From NCBI RefSeq assembly GCF_001426865.1, contig NZ_LMFO01000001.1:496001-560000 (forward strand): DNA of 64,000 nt, given 5' to 3'. The notes below the pieces were generated by a model. It did no database searches. It was not told the origin of the DNA and saw only the letters and a list, made by a program, of their open reading frames with translations. A program made the translations under genes and the position numbers. Shown piece after piece: positions 19,570-28,448 of the stretch (the stretch's first letter is position 1; the number at the start of each line of letters is the position of its first letter). Source of the stretch: Paenibacillus sp. Root52 (GTDB lineage: Bacteria; Bacillota; Bacilli; Paenibacillales; Paenibacillaceae).

Positions 19570-19898
19570 AATATCAACAAAAAAAAGCAGTTGAATATGG
19601 GGAAAACATCCCTTGTTCAACTGCTTTTTTGATCTGAATAAAAACAAATGTATGTCACCCAACCTGCCGTTACCAGAAATAAAGTAAAACCTGTTCGAAT
19701 CTACTATTAGCAGTTTAAATTTACATAATTTTATACGATTTTTATAACAATCATACCAGTATATAGGAAACAAGAGGATTATACTCTAAAAAGAGGTTGC
19801 TGGAAAAACCACTGAAAGATAATTGATAGATTGTATGCATTTGTAACTAGATCTTTTAATGATTTCAATGCGATCAAAATTGCTGAGGAGGAGTATTA
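19570..19898. other. Intergenic region after the glycan locus
   Basis: This 329-bp stretch holds the operon terminator at 19581-19630 and then AT-rich sequence leading to the P450 gene. I see no coding frame and no confident promoter. Confidence 0.6.
19581..19630 (+). terminator. Terminator of the glycan utilisation locus
   Basis: AAAAAAGCAGTTGAA (19581-19595) pairs perfectly with TTCAACTGCTTTTTT (19616-19630) around a 20-nt loop. Runs of A and T on both flanks could serve both strands, but only the plus strand has a gene ending here. Confidence 0.9.
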
Positions 19899-21122
19899 AT
19901 GTTTAAAAACGAAAATTCAAATCTTTCAGGTTCTAAAGTTGATTTTTTGGATCGTTCCTTCATTCAACACCCTTTTCCAGTCTACGAAAAGCTACGTGCG
20001 GATGAACCGATTCATCGTTTTTTATTGCCGGGTGGGCATTATGCGTGGATGGTATCACGCTATGAGGATGCCGTAAATATTCTACAAGATGGACGCTTTG
20101 TCACGAGTCATCCTCTCCAAGGACAAGCCGGGGAACAAGCTCCACATATGGAGATTATCTCGCAAAATCTACTGAGCGTAAGCCCAGAAGATCACCGACG
20201 TCTACGGCGATTAATTCAGAAAGCTTTCACACCCCGTATGATTGAAAGGTTACGTGAAAGAATTGAGGGAATTAGTGATGAGTTGTTAGACAGAGTACTT
20301 ACTTCGGGTAAAAGCGAAATCGATCTAATTGAGGAGTATGCGTTTCCTCTGCCGCTTATTGTAATTTGTGAAATGCTAGGCGTTCCACTGAAGGATCAGG
20401 ACAAATTTCAATTGTGGTCCAATACAATTATGGAAAGTGTCAACAACCCTCAGATGAGCCAGGAGAGTGATCAGGTTATGAAGGCGTTTGTAGACTACCT
20501 CCGAGGTCTTATAGCTGAACGAAGAAAAGAGTTAAAAGAAGATCTAATCAGTGATCTTATCAACGTAGAAGAGGCAGGAGATAAGCTATCAGAACAAGAA
20601 CTTTATGCACTCGTGTTTGTTCTGATCATAGCTGGTCATGAGACAACGGTAAACTTGATTGGAAATGGAATATTAGCTCTTCTAGAGCATCCAGAGCAAA
20701 AACAGTTATTGATCGATGAACCTAATATGATTCAGGCTACTGTCGAAGAAGTTCTACGATTCAACGGGCCTGCTGAAGTAAGCAATGTTCGCTGGGCAAC
20801 AGAAGATATTGAACTGGACGGTCATCATATTCGTCAAGGCGATATGATGTTTGTTGCTTTGTCTTCTGCGAATCGGGATTCCAGGAAGTTTGAGGAACCG
20901 GATGCATTTGATATCACTCGGAAGGTCAATGATCATATATCTTTTGGTAAAGGAGTTCATTATTGTCTTGGTGCCCCCCTTGCGAGACTTGAAGGAGAAA
21001 TTGCTATAATCTCACTCCTTCAGAAACTCCCGGAGATGAAATTGAATACTGGGAGTCATCTTTTAGAATGGAGAACAGGTATGATTATTCGTGGACTCAA
21101 GAAGTTACCAATTACTTTCTAG
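19899..21122 (+). CDS. Cytochrome P450 (CYP107-like)
   Basis: This haem-thiolate monooxygenase has 407 residues, the usual length for soluble bacterial P450s. The I-helix oxygen-binding motif is AGHETT (245-250). The ExxR motif is E284-V-L-R287, and the haem loop FGKGVHYCLG has Cys356 as iron ligand. The start follows GCTGAGGAGGAG. No ferredoxin, reductase or biosynthetic gene is adjacent, so redox partners must come from elsewhere and the substrate is unknown. The downstream gene is on the opposite strand, which leaves this as a single-gene unit. A second P450 lies at 48012. Confidence 0.95.
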   Translation: MFKNENSNLSGSKVDFLDRSFIQHPFPVYEKLRADEPIHRFLLPGGHYAWMVSRYEDAVNILQDGRFVTSHPLQGQAGEQAPHMEIISQNLLSVSPEDHRRLRRLIQKAFTPRMIERLRERIEGISDELLDRVLTSGKSEIDLIEEYAFPLPLIVICEMLGVPLKDQDKFQLWSNTIMESVNNPQMSQESDQVMKAFVDYLRGLIAERRKELKEDLISDLINVEEAGDKLSEQELYALVFVLIIAGHETTVNLIGNGILALLEHPEQKQLLIDEPNMIQATVEEVLRFNGPAEVSNVRWATEDIELDGHHIRQGDMMFVALSSANRDSRKFEEPDAFDITRKVNDHISFGKGVHYCLGAPLARLEGEIAIISLLQKLPEMKLNTGSHLLEWRTGMIIRGLKKLPITF

Positions 21123-21282
21123 AGAAGAATTTGTAGTTTTAAAAATAGTTGGATTCCAGGAAAGAACCTATAGATTAACAACCTAATGCTCTTTCCTGAA
21201 ATCGTTTATGAAGGTTAAAGAAGTTTTTAGCCATCAATTCTATGTTCATATCATCCTAAACAACAGTATGGTGTGGATCGGA

Positions 21283-22422
21283 TTAAGAATTGTCATCCCA
21301 CCAGGAAGGTAACGCAGGTTTAAGCGCTGAGATCGAGAGGGTTTCGCCTATTTGAGGAACGACAATATCGACGTCTTTTTCTTTTGCCGCCTTAATAGCT
21401 CGTTGAATCGGATCTCTCCAGTCATGACTGGCTAGCGTGAATGCGCCCCAGTGACTAAGCATCATTTTGGTCGTGTTAACGTCCAGGCTAGCTTGAATAG
21501 ATTGTTCGGGAATCATATGAATATCAGACCATTTCTTGTCATACTGTCCTCCCTCAATAACAGCTAAGTCGAAAGGTCCATACTTGCGGCCGATCTCCTC
21601 GAAATGTGCTCCATATCCTCCGTCACCACTAATAAACAAGCGATTCTCAGTACCTGAGATAACCCAACTTCCCCATAACGTACTGTTCATATTGAACAAG
21701 CTTCTACCAGAAAAATGTCGGGCAGGCCCTAACGCAAGGGTGATTCCTTCGAATTCTATTTCGTCCCACCAGTTTAATTCAGTTATCTGACTTGCAGGGA
21801 CTCCCCAACGTACAAGATGACCACTAACTCCAAGTGGAACAATGAAGCGTGACACCTTGTCTTTCAGTTCAACAACCGTTGCGTAATCTAAATGGTCGTA
21901 GTGATCATGTGTGATTAATACGGCATCGATGGTGGGCATTTCAGAAACAATGTTGCTGTAAATATCTGTACTATACGGATATCGCTTCGAACCTACAAAT
22001 GAAACAGGGGACGCGACCGACTCCAACATAGGGTCTACCAGCATTTTGAGGTTATCCATACTTAGCAGGTATGTGGAATGCCCCAACCAAGTGATGCTGT
22101 CTTCAACGTTGTTAACCTTTTTCCAATCGATCTCTGCAACGGGTTGTGGGCTGGAAGGTTTTTTCTCTTTCCGAGTCGAGCGATCTGTTGTACCTTCGAA
22201 CAAGTATTTCCAGGAATCCAAGTCAGACTTGCCTGATACTTCGTTCACAAATTTTCCGTTTGTATAATTTTCAAGCTGCTTATAGGTTTCCTTTTGTTCT
22301 TTGGATGGATTACCGCCAAAGCTCGGGTAAAGTAGCATAAATAATAGAGCTCCAACGATGACCATGAGTAGAAAACTTAATATGTAGATTACCATTTTCT
22401 TCAATCTTCCTTTTCTTTTCAT
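21283..22422 (-). CDS. Membrane-anchored metallo-beta-lactamase-fold hydrolase
   Basis: This 379-residue protein begins with a basic cluster and one hydrophobic segment (about 10-33), an uncleaved anchor or signal. The catalytic domain carries the metal motif HDHYDH (172-177) in VLITHDHYDHLDY. Further marks are WLGHSTYLL, SGDGGYG and LSHWGAFTLASHDW, which match the NAPE-PLD/UlaG-like branch of the fold. A ribosome site AGGAGG precedes the ATG. It faces the P450 gene tail to tail. A lipid- or phosphodiester-type substrate outside the membrane is possible but unproven. Confidence 0.85.
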   Translation of the reverse strand: MKRKGRLKKMVIYILSFLLMVIVGALLFMLLYPSFGGNPSKEQKETYKQLENYTNGKFVNEVSGKSDLDSWKYLFEGTTDRSTRKEKKPSSPQPVAEIDWKKVNNVEDSITWLGHSTYLLSMDNLKMLVDPMLESVASPVSFVGSKRYPYSTDIYSNIVSEMPTIDAVLITHDHYDHLDYATVVELKDKVSRFIVPLGVSGHLVRWGVPASQITELNWWDEIEFEGITLALGPARHFSGRSLFNMNSTLWGSWVISGTENRLFISGDGGYGAHFEEIGRKYGPFDLAVIEGGQYDKKWSDIHMIPEQSIQASLDVNTTKMMLSHWGAFTLASHDWRDPIQRAIKAAKEKDVDIVVPQIGETLSISALKPALPSWWDDNS

Positions 22423-22774
22423 ATTCGCCTCCTGACGTAGCGATAATACTCCTAACCTTGTTATTCCTCAGAAAGATAGATCGGAAGTGATCTTAGCATA
22501 CACTTAGATGGATGAGTAGTAAACGTTATTCAATGAACGATATATTCTATCTCCCAAAGAGTGAAGTGATCTACTGATTATTGATCATTGCTTAAACTGA
22601 AAAACTAATTTTTATGAGAGACGCTAACTTAGCGCTTCACCGAACAACAAAAACAGCCATTCAACCTATAAAACTAACCCTATTGCATATAAACCACTAC
22701 AACGAAGGGATAGTTCAGGTGTCTGGCTGTTTTTTGTTTAACTAAAACGGAGTTACAGAGTCGATGTGAACATT
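22423..22774. other. Intergenic region between the metallo-hydrolase and the paralog pair
   Basis: The 352-bp gap holds the 5' region of the metallo-hydrolase gene and a probable terminator for the minus-strand genes on the right. No coding frame or RNA gene is apparent. Confidence 0.5.
22646..22738 (-). terminator. Probable terminator of the small paralog genes
   Basis: AACAAAAACAGCCA (22646-22659) is complementary to TGGCTGTTTTTTGTT (22724-22738) apart from one unpaired T. The loop is long, about 64 nt. Read on the minus strand the left arm supplies a T-rich tail. Confidence 0.5.
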
Positions 22775-23227
22775 CTAATCATCGGAGTAGAGCGTTGCAT
22801 TGAAGCTCTCAGGACCTAATCGTAAACCGCTCACATTATACAAAGGATTATAGCTGAACGTAGCATATACGGAATAGATGATCTGACTACTACCGGCGGT
22901 TGGCACATTATACTCAGAGCCGGTGAAACTGAATACACATGGGCTGAAAAATTGATCCGCTACTACAATAGTGCCTGCACGATAAACCAATTGCTGCGAA
23001 GCACCCAATCCTCGGTATACTTCGATAACCAAATCCCCATTCACAGGCAGCACATTGGCAGTAAGTTCGACTATTCCAGCGAAAAGTGTCCGCACGAATG
23101 GACCTGGATTATTAACTTGTAATGCAACCTGGGCAAATAAGATCGGAACACCATTCGTGAAGCTGGGAGTTAGGCTGTACAGTCCATTAGAACCTTGAGA
23201 TGTCCGTGCGTCTAACGTTCTTACCAT
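22775..23227 (-). CDS. Small protein of unknown function, paralog of the next gene
   Basis: I do not recognise a named family. The 150-residue product starts MVRTLDARTSQGSNG and ends GPESFNATLYSDD. It shares this frame, the IEVYRG core and the GSEYNVP.....QIIYS segment with the neighbour at 23263. Composition is rich in small, polar and beta-forming residues with few charges, and no signal peptide or membrane segment is seen. The ATG at 23227 is chosen over 23233 because the first ATG touches the AGGAGG ribosome site. A jelly-roll fold like that of spore-surface proteins of Bacillus is a guess from composition only. Confidence 0.75.
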   Translation of the reverse strand: MVRTLDARTSQGSNGLYSLTPSFTNGVPILFAQVALQVNNPGPFVRTLFAGIVELTANVLPVNGDLVIEVYRGLGASQQLVYRAGTIVVADQFFSPCVFSFTGSEYNVPTAGSSQIIYSVYATFSYNPLYNVSGLRLGPESFNATLYSDD

Positions 23228-23262
23228 AGTCATCCTCCTTTCTAATTCATCAGAGTTGGGAT

Positions 23263-23709
23263 TTAGTCATCACTGTATGTGACAGCATTGAAACATTCCG
23301 GCCCTACACGCGTAGCTACTTCTGTAGGCGATGCCGGAACAAATGTCACATAACATGAATAGATTAATTGTCCTGAAGGAGGAGGAGGCACATTGTAATC
23401 CGAACCTTCAAAGCTGGCTATAATGCTTCCTACCGAAGGAAATACCGGATTTTGGACAACGTAGATCGGTGTTCCTGTATTTGTGGCGCCTCTATAGATT
23501 TCGAATCGAACAGCAGAAGGGATCGAGGACAAGTTAGCCACAGAGATGCGATAGGTTCCATTAAACTGTGTGCGGATTAATAGTCCTGGATTGACGATGT
23601 TAAGTCCGAGGATACCAACGAGCGTAGGTGTATTGGCAGGTAGATTAATGTTAAGTGGAGCAACACCGTTTGATCCAAGCGAAGTACGGGCATCTAACGT
23701 ACGTACCAT
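23263..23709 (-). CDS. Small protein of unknown function, tandem paralog
   Basis: The 148-residue product is the sister of the protein at 22775: MVRTLDARTSLGSNG at the start, FEIYRG in the middle, GSDYNVPPPPSGQLIYS, and GPECFNAVTYSDD at the end. The pair is separated by 35 bp and most likely arose by tandem duplication. A good ribosome site (TTGGAGG) precedes the ATG. The high identity of the ends with a looser middle suggests conserved edges and a variable centre. The function is unknown; being co-transcribed and duplicated fits a structural or surface protein. Confidence 0.75.
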   Translation of the reverse strand: MVRTLDARTSLGSNGVAPLNINLPANTPTLVGILGLNIVNPGLLIRTQFNGTYRISVANLSSIPSAVRFEIYRGATNTGTPIYVVQNPVFPSVGSIIASFEGSDYNVPPPPSGQLIYSCYVTFVPASPTEVATRVGPECFNAVTYSDD

Positions 23710-23732
23710 GATGATTCCTCCAATCTATCATC

Positions 23733-23924
23733 CTATTTTCTTGATTTAATCCGACGAGAATAACAAATACAATGGCACAAGAGTTTGTCCCAATCTCTAC
23801 AGTCCATAGCCTGAACTAGTGGAGCAGTTGAGACTTGTTCATAAACTTCAATCTGCACAGAACTAGAGTTGGCCAAACTTCCAAACTGTGTGTACTCGTA
23901 ATCTTGAAAATGTTGTTGCTTCAC
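23733..23924 (-). CDS. Short Cys-containing ORF, possible remnant of a third paralog
   Basis: This 63-codon frame lies directly upstream of the paralog pair on the same strand. Residues around SLANSSSVQIEVYEQVST resemble the core ANLSSIPSAVRFEIYRG of the 23263 protein, while the ends MVRT and TYSDD are missing. The C-terminal half is Cys-rich (CHCICYSRR). The only start is a GTG that overlaps the AGGAGGTG ribosome site itself, so expression as drawn is doubtful. It may be a decayed copy or a short leader gene. Confidence 0.35.
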   Translation of the reverse strand: MKQQHFQDYEYTQFGSLANSSSVQIEVYEQVSTAPLVQAMDCRDWDKLLCHCICYSRRIKSRK

Positions 23925-24036
23925 CTCCTAATTTAAGAGATAACATAATATATGTGATACGATATACAAAGTATGGATGTTGTTACTGTAAAACGAAAAA
24001 AAGGCATAAATACTATGGTTTTAAGGGGATGTATGT

Positions 24037-24675
24037 ATGGCAGTTGTAGGGATCTTAGGCGTTGTACACGATAATGCATTGCGAATTCAGCATCAACTAA
24101 CACTGGATATCCTGAAAGAGTTGATTTTGGATTTTAAACCAGATGTCATATGTGGCGAGGTACTACCTTCTAGTTTTGAGAAATACACAACAAATCCAAT
24201 AGAAAGAGGGTACTGGGGAGAACCTCCAAGCGAATATTATGATCTTATATTTCCACTGTGCGAGGAGCAAAACTACAAATTTGTTCCCATCGATTGGGTT
24301 GAACTGGATGTCTGGAACGATTTTAATCCATTGCGGAATTATACAGACGCTCAAAAAGAAGAGTTAAAACATGAAATGGAGAATTGGTGGCAGAAACAGC
24401 TCGCAGCATCAAGTGAAGGGAGAATCCCGTTTAACAATAAAGCATTTGATGATGTTACGAAGCTTAAGTATCAGTGGATCGCTCAATTGGATTCGAGATC
24501 GCATGCGGTGAGATGGGAATGCAGGCATGAAATCATGCTGCAACGGATCAAAAATGCCATTGGAGACAATACAAATGCACGAATTCTATGTATTGTGGGG
24601 GCTGATCATAACCATGCACTTTACGAAGGATTACAATCCGTACATAACATTCAGATCAGATATCCGCTTAAATAG
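24037..24675 (+). CDS. Conserved hypothetical protein, possibly TraB/TIKI-like fold
   Basis: The 212-residue soluble protein starts after AAGGGG with 8-nt spacing. It opens with VVGILGVVHDNALR, then DVICGEVLPSSFEKY, and closes with ILCIVGADHNHALYEGL. An early Gly/His strand, a central glutamate and a late GxxH-type loop recall the TraB/PrgY/TIKI superfamily, but the similarity is weak and I cannot confirm it. It has no membrane segment. The next gene, a small membrane protein, is 41 bp away on the same strand and may be co-transcribed. Confidence 0.6.
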   Translation: MAVVGILGVVHDNALRIQHQLTLDILKELILDFKPDVICGEVLPSSFEKYTTNPIERGYWGEPPSEYYDLIFPLCEEQNYKFVPIDWVELDVWNDFNPLRNYTDAQKEELKHEMENWWQKQLAASSEGRIPFNNKAFDDVTKLKYQWIAQLDSRSHAVRWECRHEIMLQRIKNAIGDNTNARILCIVGADHNHALYEGLQSVHNIQIRYPLK

Positions 24676-24716
24676 ATACTTTACATTCTCTAAAATTTGA
24701 GGAGGTACATGTATTC

Positions 24717-25058
24717 ATGGACAATGAATTGTACCGTAAACCACGCTTTTATTTTCTGACGCACAAACGAGTTCAGGTCGCATCTCATTTTTTGGTTTCA
24801 GCACTATTCGGCGTCTCATATGGACTAATGATTGATAATGATATGATGAGAGGTATTATTTCTACTGTTTTACCAAGTACAGACGGATCGGATATACATC
24901 AATATCTACCGGTTGTGATTATGGTGTTAATTTACTTGTACCTGATTCGGAGAAAACTTCGGGGAAACTTGCTTGAGAAAATCTCATTCAGTTGTCTGCT
25001 TATTACCACTGCGTTAATAAGCTTTATCTCGTCCCTTGTTTTTATATTAATGCTGTAA
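24717..25058 (+). CDS. Small integral membrane protein of unknown function
   Basis: The 113-residue product has three likely membrane segments at about 21-38, 63-80 and 87-112, with a positively charged RRKLRGN loop between the last two. The ATG at 24717 follows TTGAGGAGGTAC. The family is not recognised. It sits between a hypothetical soluble protein and a membrane-anchored hydrolase on the same strand with short gaps, so it may belong to a three-gene unit. Confidence 0.65.
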   Translation: MDNELYRKPRFYFLTHKRVQVASHFLVSALFGVSYGLMIDNDMMRGIISTVLPSTDGSDIHQYLPVVIMVLIYLYLIRRKLRGNLLEKISFSCLLITTALISFISSLVFILML

Positions 25059-25124
25059 CCCCCAAGATGTTAAAAGACAACATAATCTATTATTAGCCTA
25101 TTAATGAATGTAGAGGTCATGTAT

Positions 25125-26042
25125 ATGATGATTCGGAGAAAACGAACGTGGTTGGTATGGTTGTTAGCGATCGTTCTTATCATTGCTGTGTCAGTGACGG
25201 TTTTCTTACAGATAATTACACGCTCTAATGTACCGAATCTTGCAGAGGGAAGCATTGAGCAGCATTATTCGCAGCCCGGGAGTCATCTTGTCCAGGTAGA
25301 AGAAGTGATGAGCACCACGGGTGACCATGTATACCGAATCTACTATCCAGCATTTCAAAAAGATGAATCCTATCCTATCATTTCTTGGGGGAATGGAACA
25401 GGTGCTACTCCAGATCATTACAATGAGCTCTTGAAGCATCTTGCTAGCTGGGGATTTGTTGTCATCGACTCCTATAGCAAGACCACAGGAACAGGCCAAG
25501 AGATTGCAGAAGCGATTGATTATTTAACACAGGAGAACGAACGATCGGGCAGTATCTTTTACGAGAAAATACAAAAAGAACAAATAGGTGTGGCTGGACA
25601 TTCACAAGGTTCTACGGGAGTTATTAATGCGCATACCAACTATACAAGTGGCTCACGGATTAAGACGATTGTATCTATTGCTCTCCCAGACTTGAAGCAT
25701 TGTGATCCAGAGGATATATACGATACATCGCAAATTACAGTTCCTTTCTTCATCATGGGTGGCACACGAGATTTTCTAATTTCACCCGTATCAACGAATC
25801 AATTAGCTTTACAACATACGGCGAGCAACACACCTGTGATGATGGGAATGGCAAAAGGGGCAGCGCATACAGCGATTGAAGGTAATGGTGGCAATCACAG
25901 GGGGTATTTGACGGCTTGGATGAGATATCGTCTTCTCAATGATCAGCAAGCCATGCAGGCATTTCATGGAGATGCGGCGGAGATGATGCACAATACCAAT
26001 TGGCAGCATGTTGAACAAGCGAATATTGCGGCTTCGTTATAA
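25125..26042 (+). CDS. Membrane-anchored alpha/beta hydrolase (dienelactone-hydrolase/PET-hydrolase-like)
   Basis: This serine hydrolase has an N-terminal hydrophobic anchor or signal (RTWLVWLLAIVLIIAVSVTVF). The nucleophile elbow is GHSQGST. The acidic residue lies in the FIMGGTRDFLISP strand and the catalytic histidine in GAAHTAI. The C-terminal GNGGNHRGYLTAWMRYRL is typical of this esterase branch. ATG 25125 is preferred over ATG 25104 because GTAGAGGT lies 7 nt before it; this gives 305 residues. A lipase, cutinase or esterase activity outside the membrane is likely, with unknown substrate. Confidence 0.82.
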   Translation: MMIRRKRTWLVWLLAIVLIIAVSVTVFLQIITRSNVPNLAEGSIEQHYSQPGSHLVQVEEVMSTTGDHVYRIYYPAFQKDESYPIISWGNGTGATPDHYNELLKHLASWGFVVIDSYSKTTGTGQEIAEAIDYLTQENERSGSIFYEKIQKEQIGVAGHSQGSTGVINAHTNYTSGSRIKTIVSIALPDLKHCDPEDIYDTSQITVPFFIMGGTRDFLISPVSTNQLALQHTASNTPVMMGMAKGAAHTAIEGNGGNHRGYLTAWMRYRLLNDQQAMQAFHGDAAEMMHNTNWQHVEQANIAASL

Positions 26043-26122
26043 AGACGAAACTTTTTTGTGCACAGATGGTTGCGATATGAAACGTGGGTACACCTATACT
26101 TTGAAATAAGAGGAGGGATCAG

Positions 26123-27007
26123 ATGGATTGGCTTATGAGGATGAATCGGGCATTGGACTACATTGAAGTTAATTTGAGCGGCGTGATTGAACTGAAGGAA
26201 GTTGCTCAGCAGGCTTGTTGTTCTTCGCATCAGTTTCAGCGAATGTTCTCATTCATTACTAATGTATCACTTGCAGAATATATCAGAAGAAGACGGCTTA
26301 CACTCGCTGCCATTGAATTGCAAAATAGCAAAATAAAAGTTGTAGATATTGCCCTAAAATATGGGTACGAATCACCGGTTTCATTCGCGAGGGCGTTCCA
26401 AGCACTGCATGGTGTTAATCCAGCAATGGCACGTGAAGAAGGGACTGCCCTCAAAGCCTATCCTCGGTTATCCTTCCTTATTTCAATTAAAGGGGAAACG
26501 GCTATGAACTATCGTATCGAAACCAAAGAGGCCTTTCAAATATTCGGAGTAGAGAGGGTGTTTCAAATAAACGGGGTAGACACTCCGGCCAACCTATGGA
26601 AGCAAAGCCATGATAATGGGGAGGTTGATAGGCTCGCTGCGAATAGCGGTGACCATCCTGATTTCTTGAATGAGCATTATCATAAAGTACATGCTGTGTG
26701 TAGCTACAAAAAAACCGGAGAAGACACTTTTCCATACATGTTATGTGCCTTCAAAAATGAAATGAGTAAAACGGAAGGCTACACTAGCGTGATGATTCCA
26801 GCTCATACATGGGCAATCTTCTCATCCGATCTCTTTACATGGGATCAATTCAATGAAACGATTGAAACGTTATACAAACGATTCTACTCAGAGTGGCTTC
26901 CTACTACAGGGTATGAACAAGTGGATGGATTGGAGTTCGAAATTACGGGTGAGAAGGATGGTTTGAACTTTGTAGAGCTGTGGTTTGCTGTTAGAAAAAT
27001 AGCTTAG
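26123..27007 (+). CDS. AraC-family regulator with GyrI-like effector-binding domain
   Basis: This 294-residue transcription factor has an N-terminal AraC DNA-binding region (about 8-108, two helix-turn-helix units including SLAEYIRRRRLTLAAIEL and VDIALKYGYESPVSFARAF). A C-terminal GyrI-like small-molecule-binding domain (about 128-292) follows, similar in design to Bacillus YdeE and Rob. It starts after AAGAGGAGGG. The conserved YGYES.VSFARAFQ..HG.NP signature ends the HTH. It probably senses a drug-like or lipophilic ligand; the target genes are unknown. A terminator follows. Confidence 0.92.
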   Translation: MDWLMRMNRALDYIEVNLSGVIELKEVAQQACCSSHQFQRMFSFITNVSLAEYIRRRRLTLAAIELQNSKIKVVDIALKYGYESPVSFARAFQALHGVNPAMAREEGTALKAYPRLSFLISIKGETAMNYRIETKEAFQIFGVERVFQINGVDTPANLWKQSHDNGEVDRLAANSGDHPDFLNEHYHKVHAVCSYKKTGEDTFPYMLCAFKNEMSKTEGYTSVMIPAHTWAIFSSDLFTWDQFNETIETLYKRFYSEWLPTTGYEQVDGLEFEITGEKDGLNFVELWFAVRKIA

Positions 27008-27026
27008 TACGCCTTGAGATTGAACG

Positions 27027-27048
27027 CCGCTGAATTGAGCGGTTTTTT
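27027..27048 (+). terminator. Terminator of the AraC/GyrI regulator gene
   Basis: CCGCT (27027-27031) pairs with AGCGG (27038-27042) around GAATTG, followed by TTTTTT. Confidence 0.75.
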
Positions 27049-27144
27049 CTATTGGCATGAACCTGCTCGTTAGATGAAAAATGAACATGTGCTATTATAT
27101 ACAATGATCTTACGAGTTGAACAAGAGGAGACTAGTGAACAACA

Positions 27145-27666
27145 ATGGAAACAATATTTGTGGAAGTCCGACATTGGAATTTTTGGTTTGGGGTATACGG
27201 ATTCTGTAACCATAGCCGCAACGATGAAATTACACTCTATCTGGATAAAGATAAGAATCAATTTCTAGGACATTTTGATTTGTTGACAGAGCCATGTCTG
27301 GTTCACCTTTTAACCAATGAACTTGATCGAGTAGAAGACAGAGAATTCTGCGAAGAAATTGAAGCGTTTCTTGAAAATCACCAAGATGTCGTTTATAGCT
27401 ACATATACCCGCGAGATGAGGAGGATCTGGCAGATCAAGTAAATCATTTTGCACCGTTTAATGAGAAAGGTTACAAACCCATTTACATAAATGTCTTGTC
27501 CAAACGTTCTGCACACTGGGATGTAACAAGTATTAAAGATATAACACGAAGACTGGCGTCAGATTTTTTGCAACAGGAAATAGTAAACATTGAGTTCATT
27601 GAGGTTCCTACATATGAAGAGAGCCAAGCAACGTATGAACAGGATTATAAACGATTCATGAAGTGA
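27145..27666 (+). CDS. Hypothetical protein, 173 residues
   Basis: I do not recognise a family. The protein is soluble and acidic, with alternating strands and helices and no signal or membrane segment. The nearest ribosome-like sequence, AAGAGGAG, ends 14 nt before the ATG, a rather long spacing. It is flanked by a plus-strand terminator upstream and a minus-strand terminator downstream, so it is probably a single-gene unit. Confidence 0.6.
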   Translation: METIFVEVRHWNFWFGVYGFCNHSRNDEITLYLDKDKNQFLGHFDLLTEPCLVHLLTNELDRVEDREFCEEIEAFLENHQDVVYSYIYPRDEEDLADQVNHFAPFNEKGYKPIYINVLSKRSAHWDVTSIKDITRRLASDFLQQEIVNIEFIEVPTYEESQATYEQDYKRFMK

Positions 27667-27670
27667 ATAA

Positions 27671-27700
27671 AAATAAGAAAAAAGCCGCAAGTCGCGGCTT
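27671..27700 (-). terminator. Terminator of the 27772 minus-strand gene
   Basis: AAGCCGC (27682-27688) pairs with GCGGCTT (27694-27700) with loop AAGTC. On the minus strand the stem is followed by a long T-rich tail (complement of 27671-27681). The plus side has no T tract. Confidence 0.75.
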
Positions 27701-27771
27701 AAATCATGGATAACCTCATCCTACAAAGCGTTTCATTGATATAACCTATAAACGATGGGAACGGATGATGA

Positions 27772-28290
27772 TCAAAAGTTAAGATGGATTAGTGGTTTGA
27801 TATGCTGAGCTGCTGCATTAAATTGATCCGTGAATGGTGTAGAATCCTCATATTCTTCAGGTAATTCGTCTAGAAAAAGCTTGATCTGATGGGCTACTTT
27901 TAATTGTATCTCCGTATCTTGTTCATTACTTTCTAACTGATTTCTCACAACATTGGCATATTCAAATCTGAATAATGTAAAATCATTTCGTAGAACATCT
28001 ACATCAGGAAAACCTCTTGTTTGTTCTTTTATAGTAGTGAAAAAGTCATTTACAAAATTAATATCAAGAAGCACATCAAATTCCGGCACAGCATTACCGT
28101 TTGCCTCTGACTCTTTGATCTTATCCAGTGTCTGATCCAGCTTCTGTACTCTCGAAATGAGACCTTGATAATACCGTGAGTTGATATCAGCGTTTTTATT
28201 GCTGTTATAATTATTAATGAGTACAACAATTGTGGCAATTGACAGTATAACAGCAGCCCAGGTGATGAGTTTAGTATATCTTTTCTTCAT
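27772..28290 (-). CDS. Small membrane-anchored hypothetical protein
   Basis: The 172-residue protein has one N-terminal membrane segment (LITWAAVILSIATIVVLI) after a KKRYTK positive end, and a soluble, mostly helical remainder. ATG 28290 is chosen over 28323 because CTGGGGGG lies just before it. The family is not recognised. It is divergent from the Crp/Fnr-like gene at 28449 with 158 bp between the starts. Confidence 0.65.
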   Translation of the reverse strand: MKKRYTKLITWAAVILSIATIVVLINNYNSNKNADINSRYYQGLISRVQKLDQTLDKIKESEANGNAVPEFDVLLDINFVNDFFTTIKEQTRGFPDVDVLRNDFTLFRFEYANVVRNQLESNEQDTEIQLKVAHQIKLFLDELPEEYEDSTPFTDQFNAAAQHIKPLIHLNF

Positions 28291-28448
28291 AAAATTGCCC
28301 CCCCAGTTGTTATGTATGCACAAGTAGCGATATTACCATGACCATTGGTATTTTTTCTATATGAACAATTTACCAAAGCGATGGAATGAGATGACAATGA
28401 ACGATTGTGTCGTTATGAAAGGCTTGTTAAAGGAGGTTAGAAAATAAA

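Noticed and set aside
21157-21198. Terminator of the first P450 gene
   Set aside because: A 9-bp stem (CAGGAAAGA with TCTTTCCTG) exists but has a 24-nt loop and no T tract, so support is too weak.
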